DNA of 64,000 nucleotides from Haloferax mucosum ATCC BAA-1512 (GTDB lineage: Archaea; Halobacteriota; Halobacteria; Halobacteriales; Haloferacaceae). Where the stretch lies: contig NZ_AOLN01000011.1 in the NCBI RefSeq assembly GCF_000337815.1, positions 124,001 to 188,000 on the forward strand. Direction: 5' to 3'. The translations under genes were made by a program, and so were the position numbers. The notes under the pieces were generated by a model, which saw nothing but the letters and a program-made list of their open reading frames with translations, was not told the DNA's origin and did no database searches. Of this stretch, positions 7,040-15,943 are shown one piece after another. How positions within the stretch are numbered: the first letter of the stretch is position 1; each line of letters begins with the position of its first letter.

Positions 7040-7169
7040 ATTTCGATACGCTCTACGAGCCGTCTAAGCGCCGTACTGCGATTTGCGGAACCATACCACA
7101 GTCACAAAATGAAGAACGATGATAGTCGTTGAAAGGCTTTAAACTGGTCCCTACGGGCCAGAGAACCCG

Positions 7170-8123
7170 TTACTCCAGCCGGGAAACGTCGGACAAAACG
7201 GCCGTTGCAGTCTCTGGACCGCCCGCGCCGCGGCCGCTAATGTTCAATTGACCAGCGTGTTGCGTCTCCAGTTGCACGATGTTTTGGGTCCCCGTCACGG
7301 CCAGCGTGGAGCCTTTCGGAACCAACCGCGGAGCTACGCGGACGCCATCGGCGGTCGCCTCGCCGATGAGGCGAACCGTGCGTCCGTCCTCCGCGGCGAG
7401 GTCGAGAGCCGTACCGGGGACGTTCCGGATTCCCTCGACACCGGCGTCGTCGAGACGGTATTCGGTGGCTTCATCGCTCAAGACGTTAGCGAGAATGACG
7501 AATTTGAGCGCGGCGTCGATGCCGTCTACGTCGAACGTCGGGTCCGCTTCGGCGACTCCGAGGTCTTGTGCCTCCGCGAGAACGTGCTCGTAGTCGAGTC
7601 CTTCTGCGGCCATGCGCGAGAGGATGAAGTTGGCCGTCCCGTTGAGGACGCCGCGCGCGGCAGTCACGTGTCCCGCGCCGAGATCGGAAATCGTCGAGAG
7701 GACCGGAATCGCGCCGCCGACGGTCGCTTCGAACTGGACGCGGCCCTCGCTTTCCGCTTCGAGGGCGCGCAAGTCGCCGTAGCGCTCGGCCACTGGGCCT
7801 TTGTTCGCCAAGACGACGTGGCGGTCGTCGAGCAACGCGCGTTCGACGTGCGAGAATCCCGGCTCGGCGTCGCCGAGCGTGGTCGGCGTCGCTTCGACGA
7901 GCACGTCGTAGTCAGTGTCGAACACCGCGGTCGGGTCGCCGTCGCCGACGACGCCCTCCCGTTCTTTGCGCGCGCGAACTGACTGAGAGTCCAATCCGTC
8001 CGGGTCGATGGCGGCCGATGCGGAGTCCGCGAACGCGACGACCTCGTGTCCGTACGTGTCCGCGAGGTCTAAAACAGAACCGCCGACGGCACCCGCGCCG
8101 AGGACGGCGAGTCGGAAACTCAT
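7170..8123 (-). CDS. hom: Homoserine dehydrogenase
   Basis: It reduces aspartate semialdehyde to homoserine on the way to threonine and methionine. The 317-aa protein starts with a Rossmann dinucleotide-binding motif (GAGAVGGSV). The family motif NKGPVA comes next, and the catalytic domain includes NGTANFILSRM and the segment around EADPTFDVDG. There is no C-terminal ACT domain; regulation is probably supplied by the separate ACT protein encoded immediately upstream, whose stop overlaps this ATG by 4 nt. The two form a natural unit. Confidence 0.95.
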   Translation of the reverse strand: MSFRLAVLGAGAVGGSVLDLADTYGHEVVAFADSASAAIDPDGLDSQSVRARKEREGVVGDGDPTAVFDTDYDVLVEATPTTLGDAEPGFSHVERALLDDRHVVLANKGPVAERYGDLRALEAESEGRVQFEATVGGAIPVLSTISDLGAGHVTAARGVLNGTANFILSRMAAEGLDYEHVLAEAQDLGVAEADPTFDVDGIDAALKFVILANVLSDEATEYRLDDAGVEGIRNVPGTALDLAAEDGRTVRLIGEATADGVRVAPRLVPKGSTLAVTGTQNIVQLETQHAGQLNISGRGAGGPETATAVLSDVSRLE

Positions 8124-8689
8124 GCCGACTCCTCCGTGAGCGGTTCGACGACGTGTAACTCCTTTTCGGCGGCGATGTCGCGGACGGCGGCGAGCGCCGC
8201 AGTGGTCTGTCCCGACCGCGCGGCGAGTCTGAGTCGCGCGCTGGACGTTTCTTTCGTCCCTGACGGTGCGGACAGCGAAACGTCCGTGACTGTCGCGTCT
8301 GCGGACTCCTCGATACGGTACAACGTGTCCGAGAGGTCAGAATCGACGAGGTCGCCGACGAGGATGAGCGTCACCTCCTCACCGAAATGCTCCGCACCGG
8401 CGCGGATGACGTTGACGCCAGCGTCCCGGAGCGCATCGACGATTCCCTCGAATCGGTCCGGCGGGCATTCGAGGTCAACTTCGACCGGAATGTGTCCTCG
8501 CGGGGTGAGGTTGCCGCGCTCGTGGAATATCGAGAGCAAATTACCCCCGTTTTCGGCGATAGGCTGGAGCGCGGCGAGGAGCTGACCAGGCTCATCGACG
8601 AGTTCGAGGCGGACAGTGTGCGGCTTGGGCATTTCGCCACCGCCGTCAGTCTCGGCGTCGCCCTCGCCGTCGAGGTTCTGCGCGCTCAT
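8120..8689 (-). CDS. ACT-domain amino-acid-binding protein
   Basis: The 189-aa product has an acidic N-terminal tail, an ACT domain at about residues 24-95 (RLELVDEPGQLL is a typical first strand and helix) and a second, ACT-like or unknown half. ACT domains bind amino acids and regulate metabolic enzymes. The start at 8689 has the strong site GGAGGTG about 5 nt upstream, and this ATG overlaps the stop of a small upstream ORF. Coupling to hom suggests a separate regulatory subunit sensing threonine or a related amino acid; the ligand is inference. Confidence 0.88.
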   Translation of the reverse strand: MSAQNLDGEGDAETDGGGEMPKPHTVRLELVDEPGQLLAALQPIAENGGNLLSIFHERGNLTPRGHIPVEVDLECPPDRFEGIVDALRDAGVNVIRAGAEHFGEEVTLILVGDLVDSDLSDTLYRIEESADATVTDVSLSAPSGTKETSSARLRLAARSGQTTAALAAVRDIAAEKELHVVEPLTEESA

Positions 8690-8793
8690 CGTCCCACCTC
8701 CGTGGGCCGTCCCGACAGTGTTGTCGGCGACGCGTGGCTCAGCCGTGGTTTCGCGTCGACGCACCAGGAGTCGGGAGACGTGCCCCTAGGCAT
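8686..8793 (-). CDS. Possible 35-aa leader ORF of the ACT-hom operon
   Basis: An ATG at 8793 lies where transcription should begin: a TATA box is centred about 27 nt upstream, as for haloarchaeal leaderless genes. The ORF runs 35 codons and ends in an ATGA overlap with the ACT gene start, whose ribosome site GGAGGTG lies inside the ORF. The peptide has four Thr and five Ser and no known domain. It may couple or attenuate translation of the operon. Its translation is inferred from layout only. Confidence 0.5.
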   Translation of the reverse strand: MPRGTSPDSWCVDAKPRLSHASPTTLSGRPTEVGR

Positions 8794-8816
8794 ATGTGTC
8801 CGTGATTCGGCCACGC

Positions 8817-8824
8817 GGTATAAG
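8817..8824 (-). promoter_or_regulatory. TATA box of the leader-ACT-hom operon
   Basis: CTTATACC on the minus strand is centred about 27 nt before the leader ATG at 8793. The 245 nt from here to the EF-2 stop contain no other gene that I can support. Confidence 0.55.
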
Positions 8825-9007
8825 CCTTCGTAGCCGACACAGTTTGCCGATGCCAACTGCGTGCTGACACATGTCATTCGACTATTGGGTCTCGACCATC
8901 GGCTACCGTGTACCGGGTACTGGTGTCGAGTATCGAGTATTTGGTCTCAGCGAAATCACGACCCACTGCCCGCGGGCCAATCGAGCAGTGCAGTCGCTGG
9001 GTGCGGG

Positions 9008-9022
9008 ATAAACGAAAGAAAG
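9008..9022 (-). terminator. T-rich terminator-like tract after EF-2
   Basis: About 17 nt after the EF-2 stop the coding strand reads CTTTCTTTCGTTTAT, a pyrimidine tract of the kind that ends haloarchaeal transcripts. Judged by eye. Confidence 0.4.
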
Positions 9023-9038
9023 CGCGGGTGTGCGCTCG

Positions 9039-11222
9039 TTAGATGTAGTCGATAGCCTGCGAGAGTTCGAGCTTCATACCCTTGCGCTCGCGGATTTCCA
9101 TGATCTTCTCGCGCTGGAGGTTGTCCGAGAGCACGCGGAAGCCGGCGTTCTCCGTGTTCCAAGAGGCGCGGCCTTCCGTCGCAGAACGGACGTCCGACGA
9201 GAAGCCGATCATCTCTTCGACGGGTGCGATACCCTCGATGACCATGAGGTCACCTTCCTGGTACATGTCGTCAACGCGGCCACGGCGACCCTGAATCTCG
9301 CCGGAGGCCGAGCCCATGTAGTCGGACGGAACGTCGATGCGGACGTTCTGGATGGGTTCGAGGAGCTTCACCTGACCCGCGATGAGCGAGCGGTGGACCG
9401 CGTCACGCGTCGCAGGGATGACCTGTGCGGGACCGCGGTGGATGGTGTCCTCGTGGAGCCTTGCGTCGTGAAGACGGAGGAGCGTCCCCTGAACGGGTTC
9501 CGCGGCGAGCGGACCGTCGTCGAGCGCCTCTTCGAGACCCTCGATGACGAGTTCCATCGTCTCGTTGAGGTGCTGAATACCCTTCGTGTCGTCGATGAGG
9601 ATGTTCGTCCCGTGGATGTGTTCGACGTTCTGGGACGTATCCTTGTCCATGCCGGCTTCCTGCAGTGCCTCACGGCGCTCCAGTTCGGGCATGTCCATCG
9701 AGACTTCGCCGAGCTTGATCGCGTCAACGATGTCCTGCGAGAGGGGTTCCGCCGTGATGTAGAACTTGTTGTGGCGGTTCGGGGAGACACCCTCGACTTC
9801 GTGAGACTCGCCCTGGACCTGCTCGCGGTAGACGACAATCGGCTCACCGGTGCGGACCGGGATACCCTGGTTGTCGCGGATACGCTGTGTGATGACTTCG
9901 AGGTGGAGTTCACCCTGACCGGAGATGAGGTGCTCGCCCGTGTCCTCGTTAATCTCGATGCGGATGGTCGGGTCTTCCTTTGCGACCTGCTGGAGCGTCT
10001 GGATGAGCTTCGGCAGGTCGTCCATGCGCTCTGCCTCGACGGACTTCGTGATGACAGGCTCGGAGATGTGTTCGATGGACTCGAACGGCGTCATCTCGAC
10101 GGACGAGACGGTGGAACCGGCGATAGCGTCACGGAGACCCGTGACGGCCGCGATGTTCCCTGCGGGGACACCGCGGTCGAGTTCCTCGCGCTCGCCACCC
10201 ATGAAGACACCGACGGACTGGACGCGGTTCTTGCCCGCGGTCCCGGAGACGTAGAGTTCCTGACCTTTGCGGATGGTACCGGAGAAGAGACGACCGGTTG
10301 CGATTTCGCCCGCGTGGGGGTCCATCGAGATGTCGGTCGCCATGAAGACGACTTCGCCGTCGTCATCGACTTCGCGCATCTGGCGCGCGAGGTCGGACTC
10401 GGAGTCACCACGCCAGACCGTCGGGATACGACGGGGCTGGGCGTCGAGCGGGTTGGGGAAGTGCTCTGCGACCATGTCGAGCACGACGTCCGAAAGCGGC
10501 GTGCGCTCGTGAAGTTCCTGACGGTTGCTCGCGCGTTCGAGTTCCATGATGTCGCCGAAGGAGATACCGGTCTCCTCCATCGACGGCATGGAGACGCCCC
10601 ACTTGTAGAGAGCGGACCCGAAGGCGACGGTCCCGTCTTCGACGGAGACAGTCCAGTCGTAGTCCTTCTCTTCAGTCATGCCCCGAATAAGCTCGTTGAC
10701 GTCGGAGATGACGTCTACGAGACGCTTCTGCATCTCCTCGGGACCTTCCTGCAGTTCGTTGATGAGGCGGTCAACCTTGTTGATGAACAGGGCCGGCTTG
10801 ACGCCTTCGCGGAGCGCCTGACGCAGGACCGTCTCGGTCTGCGGCATGGCACCCTCGACGGCGTCAACGACGACGAGTGCGCCGTCAACGGCACGCATCG
10901 CACGCGTCACGTCGCCACCGAAGTCAACGTGGCCCGGCGTGTCGATGAGGTTGATGAGATGGTTCTCATCTTCGTACTCGTGGGTCATCGAGACGTTTGC
11001 GGCGTCGATGGTGATACCGCGTTCCTGTTCGTCTTCCTTCGTGTCCATCGCAAGTTGCTGGCCAGCAGTCTCGTCAGAGATCATGCCCGCACCTGCGAGG
11101 AGATTGTCGGAGAGGGTCGTCTTACCGTGGTCAACGTGAGCGGCGATGGCGATATTCCGGATCTGTTCCGGCTTGTCCATCAGTTTCTCACATTCCTGGA
11201 CGATCTTCTTTCGTCGGCCCAT
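9039..11222 (-). CDS. fusA: Translation elongation factor EF-2
   Basis: This GTPase drives ribosomal translocation. The 727-aa protein, the usual haloarchaeal length, has the P-loop AHVDHGKTT at about residues 28-36, then DTPGHVDF and NKVDRL. In domain IV the segment [14 protein letters not shown] carries the histidine normally modified to diphthamide. I chose the ATG at 11222 because it gives the family N-terminus [11 protein letters not shown]; the open frame extends further upstream without conservation. It is transcribed alone, between the divergent metalloprotease-like gene and the hom unit. Confidence 0.98.
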   Translation of the reverse strand: MGRRKKIVQECEKLMDKPEQIRNIAIAAHVDHGKTTLSDNLLAGAGMISDETAGQQLAMDTKEDEQERGITIDAANVSMTHEYEDENHLINLIDTPGHVDFGGDVTRAMRAVDGALVVVDAVEGAMPQTETVLRQALREGVKPALFINKVDRLINELQEGPEEMQKRLVDVISDVNELIRGMTEEKDYDWTVSVEDGTVAFGSALYKWGVSMPSMEETGISFGDIMELERASNRQELHERTPLSDVVLDMVAEHFPNPLDAQPRRIPTVWRGDSESDLARQMREVDDDGEVVFMATDISMDPHAGEIATGRLFSGTIRKGQELYVSGTAGKNRVQSVGVFMGGEREELDRGVPAGNIAAVTGLRDAIAGSTVSSVEMTPFESIEHISEPVITKSVEAERMDDLPKLIQTLQQVAKEDPTIRIEINEDTGEHLISGQGELHLEVITQRIRDNQGIPVRTGEPIVVYREQVQGESHEVEGVSPNRHNKFYITAEPLSQDIVDAIKLGEVSMDMPELERREALQEAGMDKDTSQNVEHIHGTNILIDDTKGIQHLNETMELVIEGLEEALDDGPLAAEPVQGTLLRLHDARLHEDTIHRGPAQVIPATRDAVHRSLIAGQVKLLEPIQNVRIDVPSDYMGSASGEIQGRRGRVDDMYQEGDLMVIEGIAPVEEMIGFSSDVRSATEGRASWNTENAGFRVLSDNLQREKIMEIRERKGMKLELSQAIDYI

Positions 11223-11408
11223 TATACAGGGGTCTACCGGCAGGAGGGTCAAAAGAGTAGTGTTTTTGCCGAGCGGATTCGCCATTTTCAGCCGCCCTAC
11301 GGCCAGGGTATGAGCATTTTTGTCACGATAGTCAGACTGTCCGGTGTTCGTGGGTTCGTGGGCACCGGCGTAAGAGTCATGTCTATTGGTAACATTACTC
11401 AAATACGA

Positions 11409-12164
11409 ATGGACCTCCGAGTATTCGGGGGCGCACCGGCAGACCCGTTCTTGAGCGCCGCCGACCTGTTCGAAACCGAGTTCGAGCTTTCCTATCCAGT
11501 CTTCGTTCACGTGCGTGCGGACCCCGACTCGCGCACGTGGGCCGGTCACTATCAGGACCACCACGTCCTCAACATCTCGCGGCAGGCCGCGACCAGCGCG
11601 ATGGCGCGAGAACTCGCGCTTCACGAGTTGTCGCACATGGCACGAAACGAAGAGGGACACGTCTCGCACTACCAATCGACCCGAGAAGCCGTCTTCCTCG
11701 CCCTCGCAGGGCGAGCAGTCGAACGACGAAAGCTCGCACACTGCTACCAGATAGCTAATCACTGCAAGGACATCTACGCCGACGACCTGACGCTCGCGGT
11801 CGCGCCCGCGGACAAACTCGTTCAGTTCCTCGAATCGCAACTCGCGGCCGCACTCGCCGACAGACCGCAACCGACCGGTCGTCCGGGGTGGCAACTCGTT
11901 ACAAGCGGCTCCGACCCCGAGATTACGGCGGTGAACGCGGCGTTCGCACTCGCGTTAGTTGAGCGCCACGACCTCGTCGGCGCGGACCACCGGCTCTACG
12001 ACCTCGCGCACGCCGCGGCCGACGATGCGCCGTCCGTGTCTCTCGACACGTTCAAAGAACACTTCCGAACGCTCGCGGCGGACCCCTCGAAAAGCGAGTA
12101 CCGACGGACGCTCGTCGATGTCGTGAAACACTACGTCGTCGGCACCAACGTTGCCGCCGACTGA
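11409..12164 (+). CDS. Zinc-metalloprotease-like protein with HELSH motif
   Basis: The 251-aa protein has a clear HExxH motif (HELSH, about residues 72-76) within a helix, with further His and Glu residues in the next 20 positions. This resembles the haloarchaeal DUF5781 family as I recall it. No signal peptide or membrane helix is visible, so it acts in the cytosol. The ATG at 11409 begins the conserved part; an in-frame ATG at 11379 is an alternative. Whether it is an active protease is unknown. It is divergent from EF-2 and convergent with the sugar dehydrogenase gene. Confidence 0.8.
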   Translation: MDLRVFGGAPADPFLSAADLFETEFELSYPVFVHVRADPDSRTWAGHYQDHHVLNISRQAATSAMARELALHELSHMARNEEGHVSHYQSTREAVFLALAGRAVERRKLAHCYQIANHCKDIYADDLTLAVAPADKLVQFLESQLAAALADRPQPTGRPGWQLVTSGSDPEITAVNAAFALALVERHDLVGADHRLYDLAHAAADDAPSVSLDTFKEHFRTLAADPSKSEYRRTLVDVVKHYVVGTNVAAD

Positions 12165-12197
12165 GACGCTATCTGCATCGTGTTCACCGCACACCCA

Positions 12198-13604
12198 TCA
12201 TTCAGAGACCGGGACAACCCGCAGGATTCGGTCGTCGTTCGGACGCGGATACGTCACGTCGTCGCTTTCAGTCCGACCGTCGCGGTTCGACGTCGAAACG
12301 AGGAGCGACCCGTCCGGCGCTTGAGTCACGTCACGAATGCGACCGAGTTCGTCTTCGAGTCGTGAGTGCGCGACGGCGTCGTACGCGTCGTCCATCCACG
12401 GCGCGTCGAACGCCCTCCCCGAGTCCGCGCCGGAGAGGTCGCGTCCCGATTCGACGAGCGTGACGACGTTGAGTCGCTGTGAGCGGAGTCCGCCGACGAC
12501 GAGACGGTTTCGGAACCCATCGAACGACCCTGTGTAGAACACACAGCCCGGCGGTGCCCACGTCTTCGACCCGGTGTTGACGACTGGGCGAGCGAAATCG
12601 GAGTCGGCGTAGCCTTCCGCGTTGCGTTTCGTCGGGTCCATCGTCCCCCATCCGTAGTTGCCGCCGGCGACGAGGCGGTTTATTTCGTCCGCTCCGCCGG
12701 GTCCGTGTTCAGTGACGAGCGGCGTCCCATCCGGGAGCCACGTGAGCCCCTGCGGGTTCCGGTGACCGATAGTGTAGAGTCGCGGGTCGGCTTCCGGCCC
12801 GAAATCGGGGTTGTCGGACGGGGCGGTTCCGTCGGGTTCAAGTCGCAGAACCGACCCTGCGAGGTTCGTCGGGTCCGCCGCGGCCGTCTCTTCTGTCGCA
12901 TCGCCGGTCGTCATCCAGAGGTAGTTCGCCGGGCCGAACGCGACCCGACTGCCGTTGTGGACGTTCGCCCCCGGAATTCCCTCGATGAGAGTCGTCTCCG
13001 TCTCCGCCGGGTCGTCCGCAGTCACGTCGAAACACACCAGTCGATTGCGTGGGCCGTCGTCGGTGTCGTACGTGTAGGCGGCGTAGACGACCGGCACGTC
13101 TGGATACCGGGGGTGAACTGCGATTCCGAGCAACCCGCCTTCGCCACCAGCGGCCCACCAGCCGCCATCTTCACCGTGTGCGACCGACCCGGCGTCGATG
13201 ACGCGTTCGGTCTCGAACGACGTGTCGAGCGTGCCAGCACTGTAGCGGAGTATTCGACCGGGGCGCTCGGAGACGAACAGGTCTCCGTTGGGTGCAAACG
13301 TGACCTCCCACGGGATTTCGAGATTTTCGACGACTGGTTCGACGCGGAGGGCCGTCGGCGGCGACGACGGCGGCTCCCACGACTGCTCGGCCGCTGTCGG
13401 TTCGTGAGATGTCGAGAGGTCGTACCGCGCCGTAACCGGCGGCACTAGTGTCGGCGTCGCGGTGGTCGTCGGAGCCTGGTCGGTCGTCGGCGAGTCGGTT
13501 TCGCCCGGACCGGAAGAGCCGGAACGCAGACAGCCGGCGAGAGACCCAACACTACCAACACCGAGCGTCGCAAGAAGCGACCGCCTTGAGAGCCGTCGAG
13601 ACAT
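12198..13604 (-). CDS. Exported PQQ-dependent sugar dehydrogenase-type lipoprotein
   Basis: The 468-aa protein begins with a Tat signal (SRRSLLATLG) and a lipobox (LAGC), so it should be a lipoprotein on the outer face of the membrane. A Thr/Pro-rich linker precedes a six-bladed propeller of the soluble glucose/sorbosone dehydrogenase family. Family segments include PWEVTFAPNGDLFVSERPG, a blade with GLLGIAVHP, GHRNPQGLTW, TEHGPGGADE and GGNYGWG. The cofactor is normally PQQ and the substrate a sugar or aldose, but haloarchaeal substrates are unknown. No operon partners are nearby. Confidence 0.9.
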   Translation of the reverse strand: MSRRLSRRSLLATLGVGSVGSLAGCLRSGSSGPGETDSPTTDQAPTTTATPTLVPPVTARYDLSTSHEPTAAEQSWEPPSSPPTALRVEPVVENLEIPWEVTFAPNGDLFVSERPGRILRYSAGTLDTSFETERVIDAGSVAHGEDGGWWAAGGEGGLLGIAVHPRYPDVPVVYAAYTYDTDDGPRNRLVCFDVTADDPAETETTLIEGIPGANVHNGSRVAFGPANYLWMTTGDATEETAAADPTNLAGSVLRLEPDGTAPSDNPDFGPEADPRLYTIGHRNPQGLTWLPDGTPLVTEHGPGGADEINRLVAGGNYGWGTMDPTKRNAEGYADSDFARPVVNTGSKTWAPPGCVFYTGSFDGFRNRLVVGGLRSQRLNVVTLVESGRDLSGADSGRAFDAPWMDDAYDAVAHSRLEDELGRIRDVTQAPDGSLLVSTSNRDGRTESDDVTYPRPNDDRILRVVPVSE

Positions 13605-13690
13605 ACGAGAGACGTATTATCCAGATAGTATAAGCATCGTGGCAGTCTCGAAGAGCGTAACGTTGTCGGAGAGCGCGGCCGCTCGCCGGC

Positions 13691-13708
13691 GGGAAAACAA
13701 AGAGAAAT
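13691..13708 (-). terminator. T-rich terminator-like tract after rps7
   Basis: Just after the uS7 stop the coding strand reads ATTTCTCTTTGTTTTCCC, a U-rich 3' end suited to archaeal termination of the rps12-rps7 transcript. Confidence 0.45.
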
Positions 13709-13714
13709 GAGAGA

Positions 13715-14329
13715 TTACCGGGCCGCTTCTGCGACGCGCTCTTTCTCTTCTTTCTGCGAGATAGCGTACGTCTGAACGTCGTAGTCGGCCGCGCCGATAA
13801 GCTGCTGTGCGAGCGATTCGGCGGCGGTGGTCGTGGTCTTGTAGGAACCGCTGAGAGTACCCCGTGCGATGAATTTCAGTGCCTCGTCAACGCGGCGCTG
13901 AGGCGCAACGTCAACGGCCTGCGGGACCGAGATGCCACCGTACTTGAGACGGACGGTCTCCTCGCGGGGTCCGGCGTTCTCGACGGCACGGACGAGAACC
14001 TGAACCGGGTTCTCTTCGGAGCGCTCGTTGACGATTTCGAACGCTTCCTTGACGATTTTGCTCGTCTTCTGTTTGTGTCCCGTGTTGTCCTCCGTCTGCA
14101 TGAGACGGTTGATGAGACGCTCGACGATGCTTATCTCGGACTTCTGGAACTGCTTCGAGGCGTGACGTCCCATCGTGTGAGCGATAGGCGTCGCCTTGAT
14201 GTAGCGGCTCATGCTGGGGTCCGTGTATTCGATTTCGGACACTTCCCAGACGCCGAACAGAAGGGCGTTCTGCTTGGCTTCCTCGCTGCTGGCGGGAGAT
14301 TCGGGTTCGGGTGCGTCGCTTTCCGACAT
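13715..14329 (-). CDS. rps7: 30S ribosomal protein uS7
   Basis: This primary assembly protein of the small-subunit head has 204 aa, typical for Halobacteria, which carry an acidic N-terminal extension. Conserved parts include the segment with ERLINRLMQT and the VENAGPREETVRLKYGG stretch. It starts 2 nt after the rps12 stop and is cotranscribed with it. In the ancestral str order EF-2 follows directly; here two unrelated genes intervene. Confidence 0.98.
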   Translation of the reverse strand: MSESDAPEPESPASSEEAKQNALLFGVWEVSEIEYTDPSMSRYIKATPIAHTMGRHASKQFQKSEISIVERLINRLMQTEDNTGHKQKTSKIVKEAFEIVNERSEENPVQVLVRAVENAGPREETVRLKYGGISVPQAVDVAPQRRVDEALKFIARGTLSGSYKTTTTAAESLAQQLIGAADYDVQTYAISQKEEKERVAEAAR

Positions 14330-14331
14330 GG

Positions 14332-14760
14332 TTAGCGCACCGGTTTCTCTGCGTTACCGCGGACGAGTTCGATCATCGAGACGCCGTTGACCTTCTCGAC
14401 CTTGTAGTTGACACCCGAAAGGTCACCCATCGCACGACCCTTCGCACCACCGATACCAGCGATGGTCACTTCGTCGTGTTCGTCGATGAACGAGATTGCA
14501 CCGTCACCGGGACAGAAGGCGGTGACCTGCTTTCCGTTCTTGATGAGCTGAACACGGACGCATTTTCGGATTGCCGAGTTCGGCTGTTTTGCTTCGATAC
14601 CAACCTTTTCGAGGACGATGCCGCGACCCTGCGGGGCACCCTCGAGCGGGTCGGACTTCTTGCCGAGACCGCGCTCACGGCGCGCGTACTCAGAGTCGGA
14701 CCAGCGGCGTTTCTGCCGGTCCTGCTTGAGCTTGCGCGCGGCGTATTTGCCGTTTGCCAT
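14332..14760 (-). CDS. rps12: 30S ribosomal protein uS12
   Basis: This decoding-site protein has 142 aa, with the universally conserved region [15 protein letters not shown] and [15 protein letters not shown] near the C-terminus. The streptomycin-relevant lysine of the KQPNSAIRK motif is unchanged. The start codon lies at the predicted transcription start (leaderless), with a TATA box about 30 nt upstream. It heads the short rps12-rps7 operon. Confidence 0.98.
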   Translation of the reverse strand: MANGKYAARKLKQDRQKRRWSDSEYARRERGLGKKSDPLEGAPQGRGIVLEKVGIEAKQPNSAIRKCVRVQLIKNGKQVTAFCPGDGAISFIDEHDEVTIAGIGGAKGRAMGDLSGVNYKVEKVNGVSMIELVRGNAEKPVR

Positions 14761-14785
14761 AGTAAACGTGGATTCCAGATGGAGC

Positions 14786-14795
14786 TACTTAAGCC
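14786..14795 (-). promoter_or_regulatory. TATA box of rps12-rps7
   Basis: The minus-strand element GGCTTAAGTA is centred about 29 nt upstream of the rps12 ATG, implying a leaderless transcript. Confidence 0.5.
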
Positions 14796-14944
14796 TCCCT
14801 TTTCGAATCTCGGCGAGACGGATTCAGGAGCGATTAGCGACCCCTAAGGAGGAATCTGAGAGCGTTTCACCGATTGGAAATGACGGTTCCTCGTTGACGG
14901 AGAGGGACTGAACGGTCCGGAGAGAGTGTCGTTTCGACGGAGGG

Positions 14945-15826
14945 TCACTCAGCGACGAGGTCAACGTCGAGGCGGCCGCTGACCTCTCTTCCCGCGGCTG
15001 GGCCGAGCGTCAACCCCTCTTCGTCGAACCGCAACTTCACTCGCCGCCTGAACTGCGAGCGGACATCGACGAGGTTCACGTCCATCGGCGATTCGATCCA
15101 GAACTCCGCTTTAAGTCCCACAGAACCCCCCGCAAACTCGATGATACGCGACGTGGGGGCGGGGTCTTCTACCACCCGTTCGTCTTCGCGCGCGACCTCG
15201 GCGAGTTCCCGAAGAGCTAGTTCCACGTCGTCCGCATACGCCACGTCGATTCGTTCCGTGACCCGATACCGTTCGCGGCCGTACGGACGAACCAGTGCGT
15301 TCGTCGTGAGTTCGGTGTTCGGGACGGAGATAGTTTCGTTGTTGACGGTTCTGACGCGTGTGACCCGGAAATCGACTGCCTCGACCACGCCTTCGCCGCC
15401 GGGCCACGAAATCCAGTCGCCGACGTTGAAATCCGGGTCGGCGACGAGAAAGAAACCGCTGACGAGCGCGCCGATGACCTCTTGGCCGGCGACGCCGACG
15501 ACGAGCGTCAGCGCCGCGACGATGAGCGTGGTGTCGGTCAAAAGCGACCCGAATCCCGCGCCGACGACGCCGACAAGTGTCGCAACGACGACGACGAACG
15601 CGTGAGTGTACGTCCGAGTCGCGGTCTCTAACGTCGGATTGTTCTCGTTGCGAGCGCTGACGACGCTCGTGACTCCAGGAACGAAGACAAGTCGCCCGAA
15701 GAGGTAGACGAGTGCGGCCCCGACGACGAACCCCACGACCATACCGGCGGCGTCCTCGTACGTCGCAAGTCGGCTGACGTCGATTTGACCAACCGTGGCG
15801 ACGAAACGCTGTCGAAGCGAAAGCAT
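14945..15826 (-). CDS. MscS-family mechanosensitive channel
   Basis: The 293-aa membrane protein has about three helices (roughly 27-50, 70-95, 100-135); the last leads into the typical MscS segment ending VADPDFNVGDWI. The beta domain follows with GVVEAVDFRVTRVRT and PNTELTTN, and then a mixed alpha/beta C-terminus. Such channels release solutes on hypo-osmotic shock. I chose the ATG at 15826 because GAGGT lies just upstream; an ATG at 15853 adds nine residues. It is a single gene inserted between the nusA/rpo and rps12 parts of the ancestral cluster. Confidence 0.92.
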   Translation of the reverse strand: MLSLRQRFVATVGQIDVSRLATYEDAAGMVVGFVVGAALVYLFGRLVFVPGVTSVVSARNENNPTLETATRTYTHAFVVVVATLVGVVGAGFGSLLTDTTLIVAALTLVVGVAGQEVIGALVSGFFLVADPDFNVGDWISWPGGEGVVEAVDFRVTRVRTVNNETISVPNTELTTNALVRPYGRERYRVTERIDVAYADDVELALRELAEVAREDERVVEDPAPTSRIIEFAGGSVGLKAEFWIESPMDVNLVDVRSQFRRRVKLRFDEEGLTLGPAAGREVSGRLDVDLVAE

Positions 15827-15943
15827 GCCTACCTCGGTGCGCGCGGCGACCAAAAACGTGTGGCCGGTATCCGGCGACCGACTGACGATCGGGAACTGGG
15901 CGAATACTCGTAGTTTACTACATTCGAGAACGTATCAGGGACG

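Noticed and set aside
5630-7132. 500-codon plus-strand frame opposite uS10 and EF-1 alpha
   Set aside because: An antisense shadow of conserved genes; the composition is rich in Val, Asp, Arg and Leu as expected of reversed haloarchaeal codons, and there is no domain.
9030-11408. Very long plus-strand open frame opposite EF-2, joined to the HELSH gene
   Set aside because: It is the mirror frame of a highly conserved GC-rich gene with biased third positions. Only the part from 11409 has a start, composition and motif of its own.
12705-13448. 247-codon plus-strand frame opposite the sugar dehydrogenase
   Set aside because: Arg/Val-rich antisense shadow without motifs; the minus-strand gene has Tat signal, lipobox and propeller motifs.
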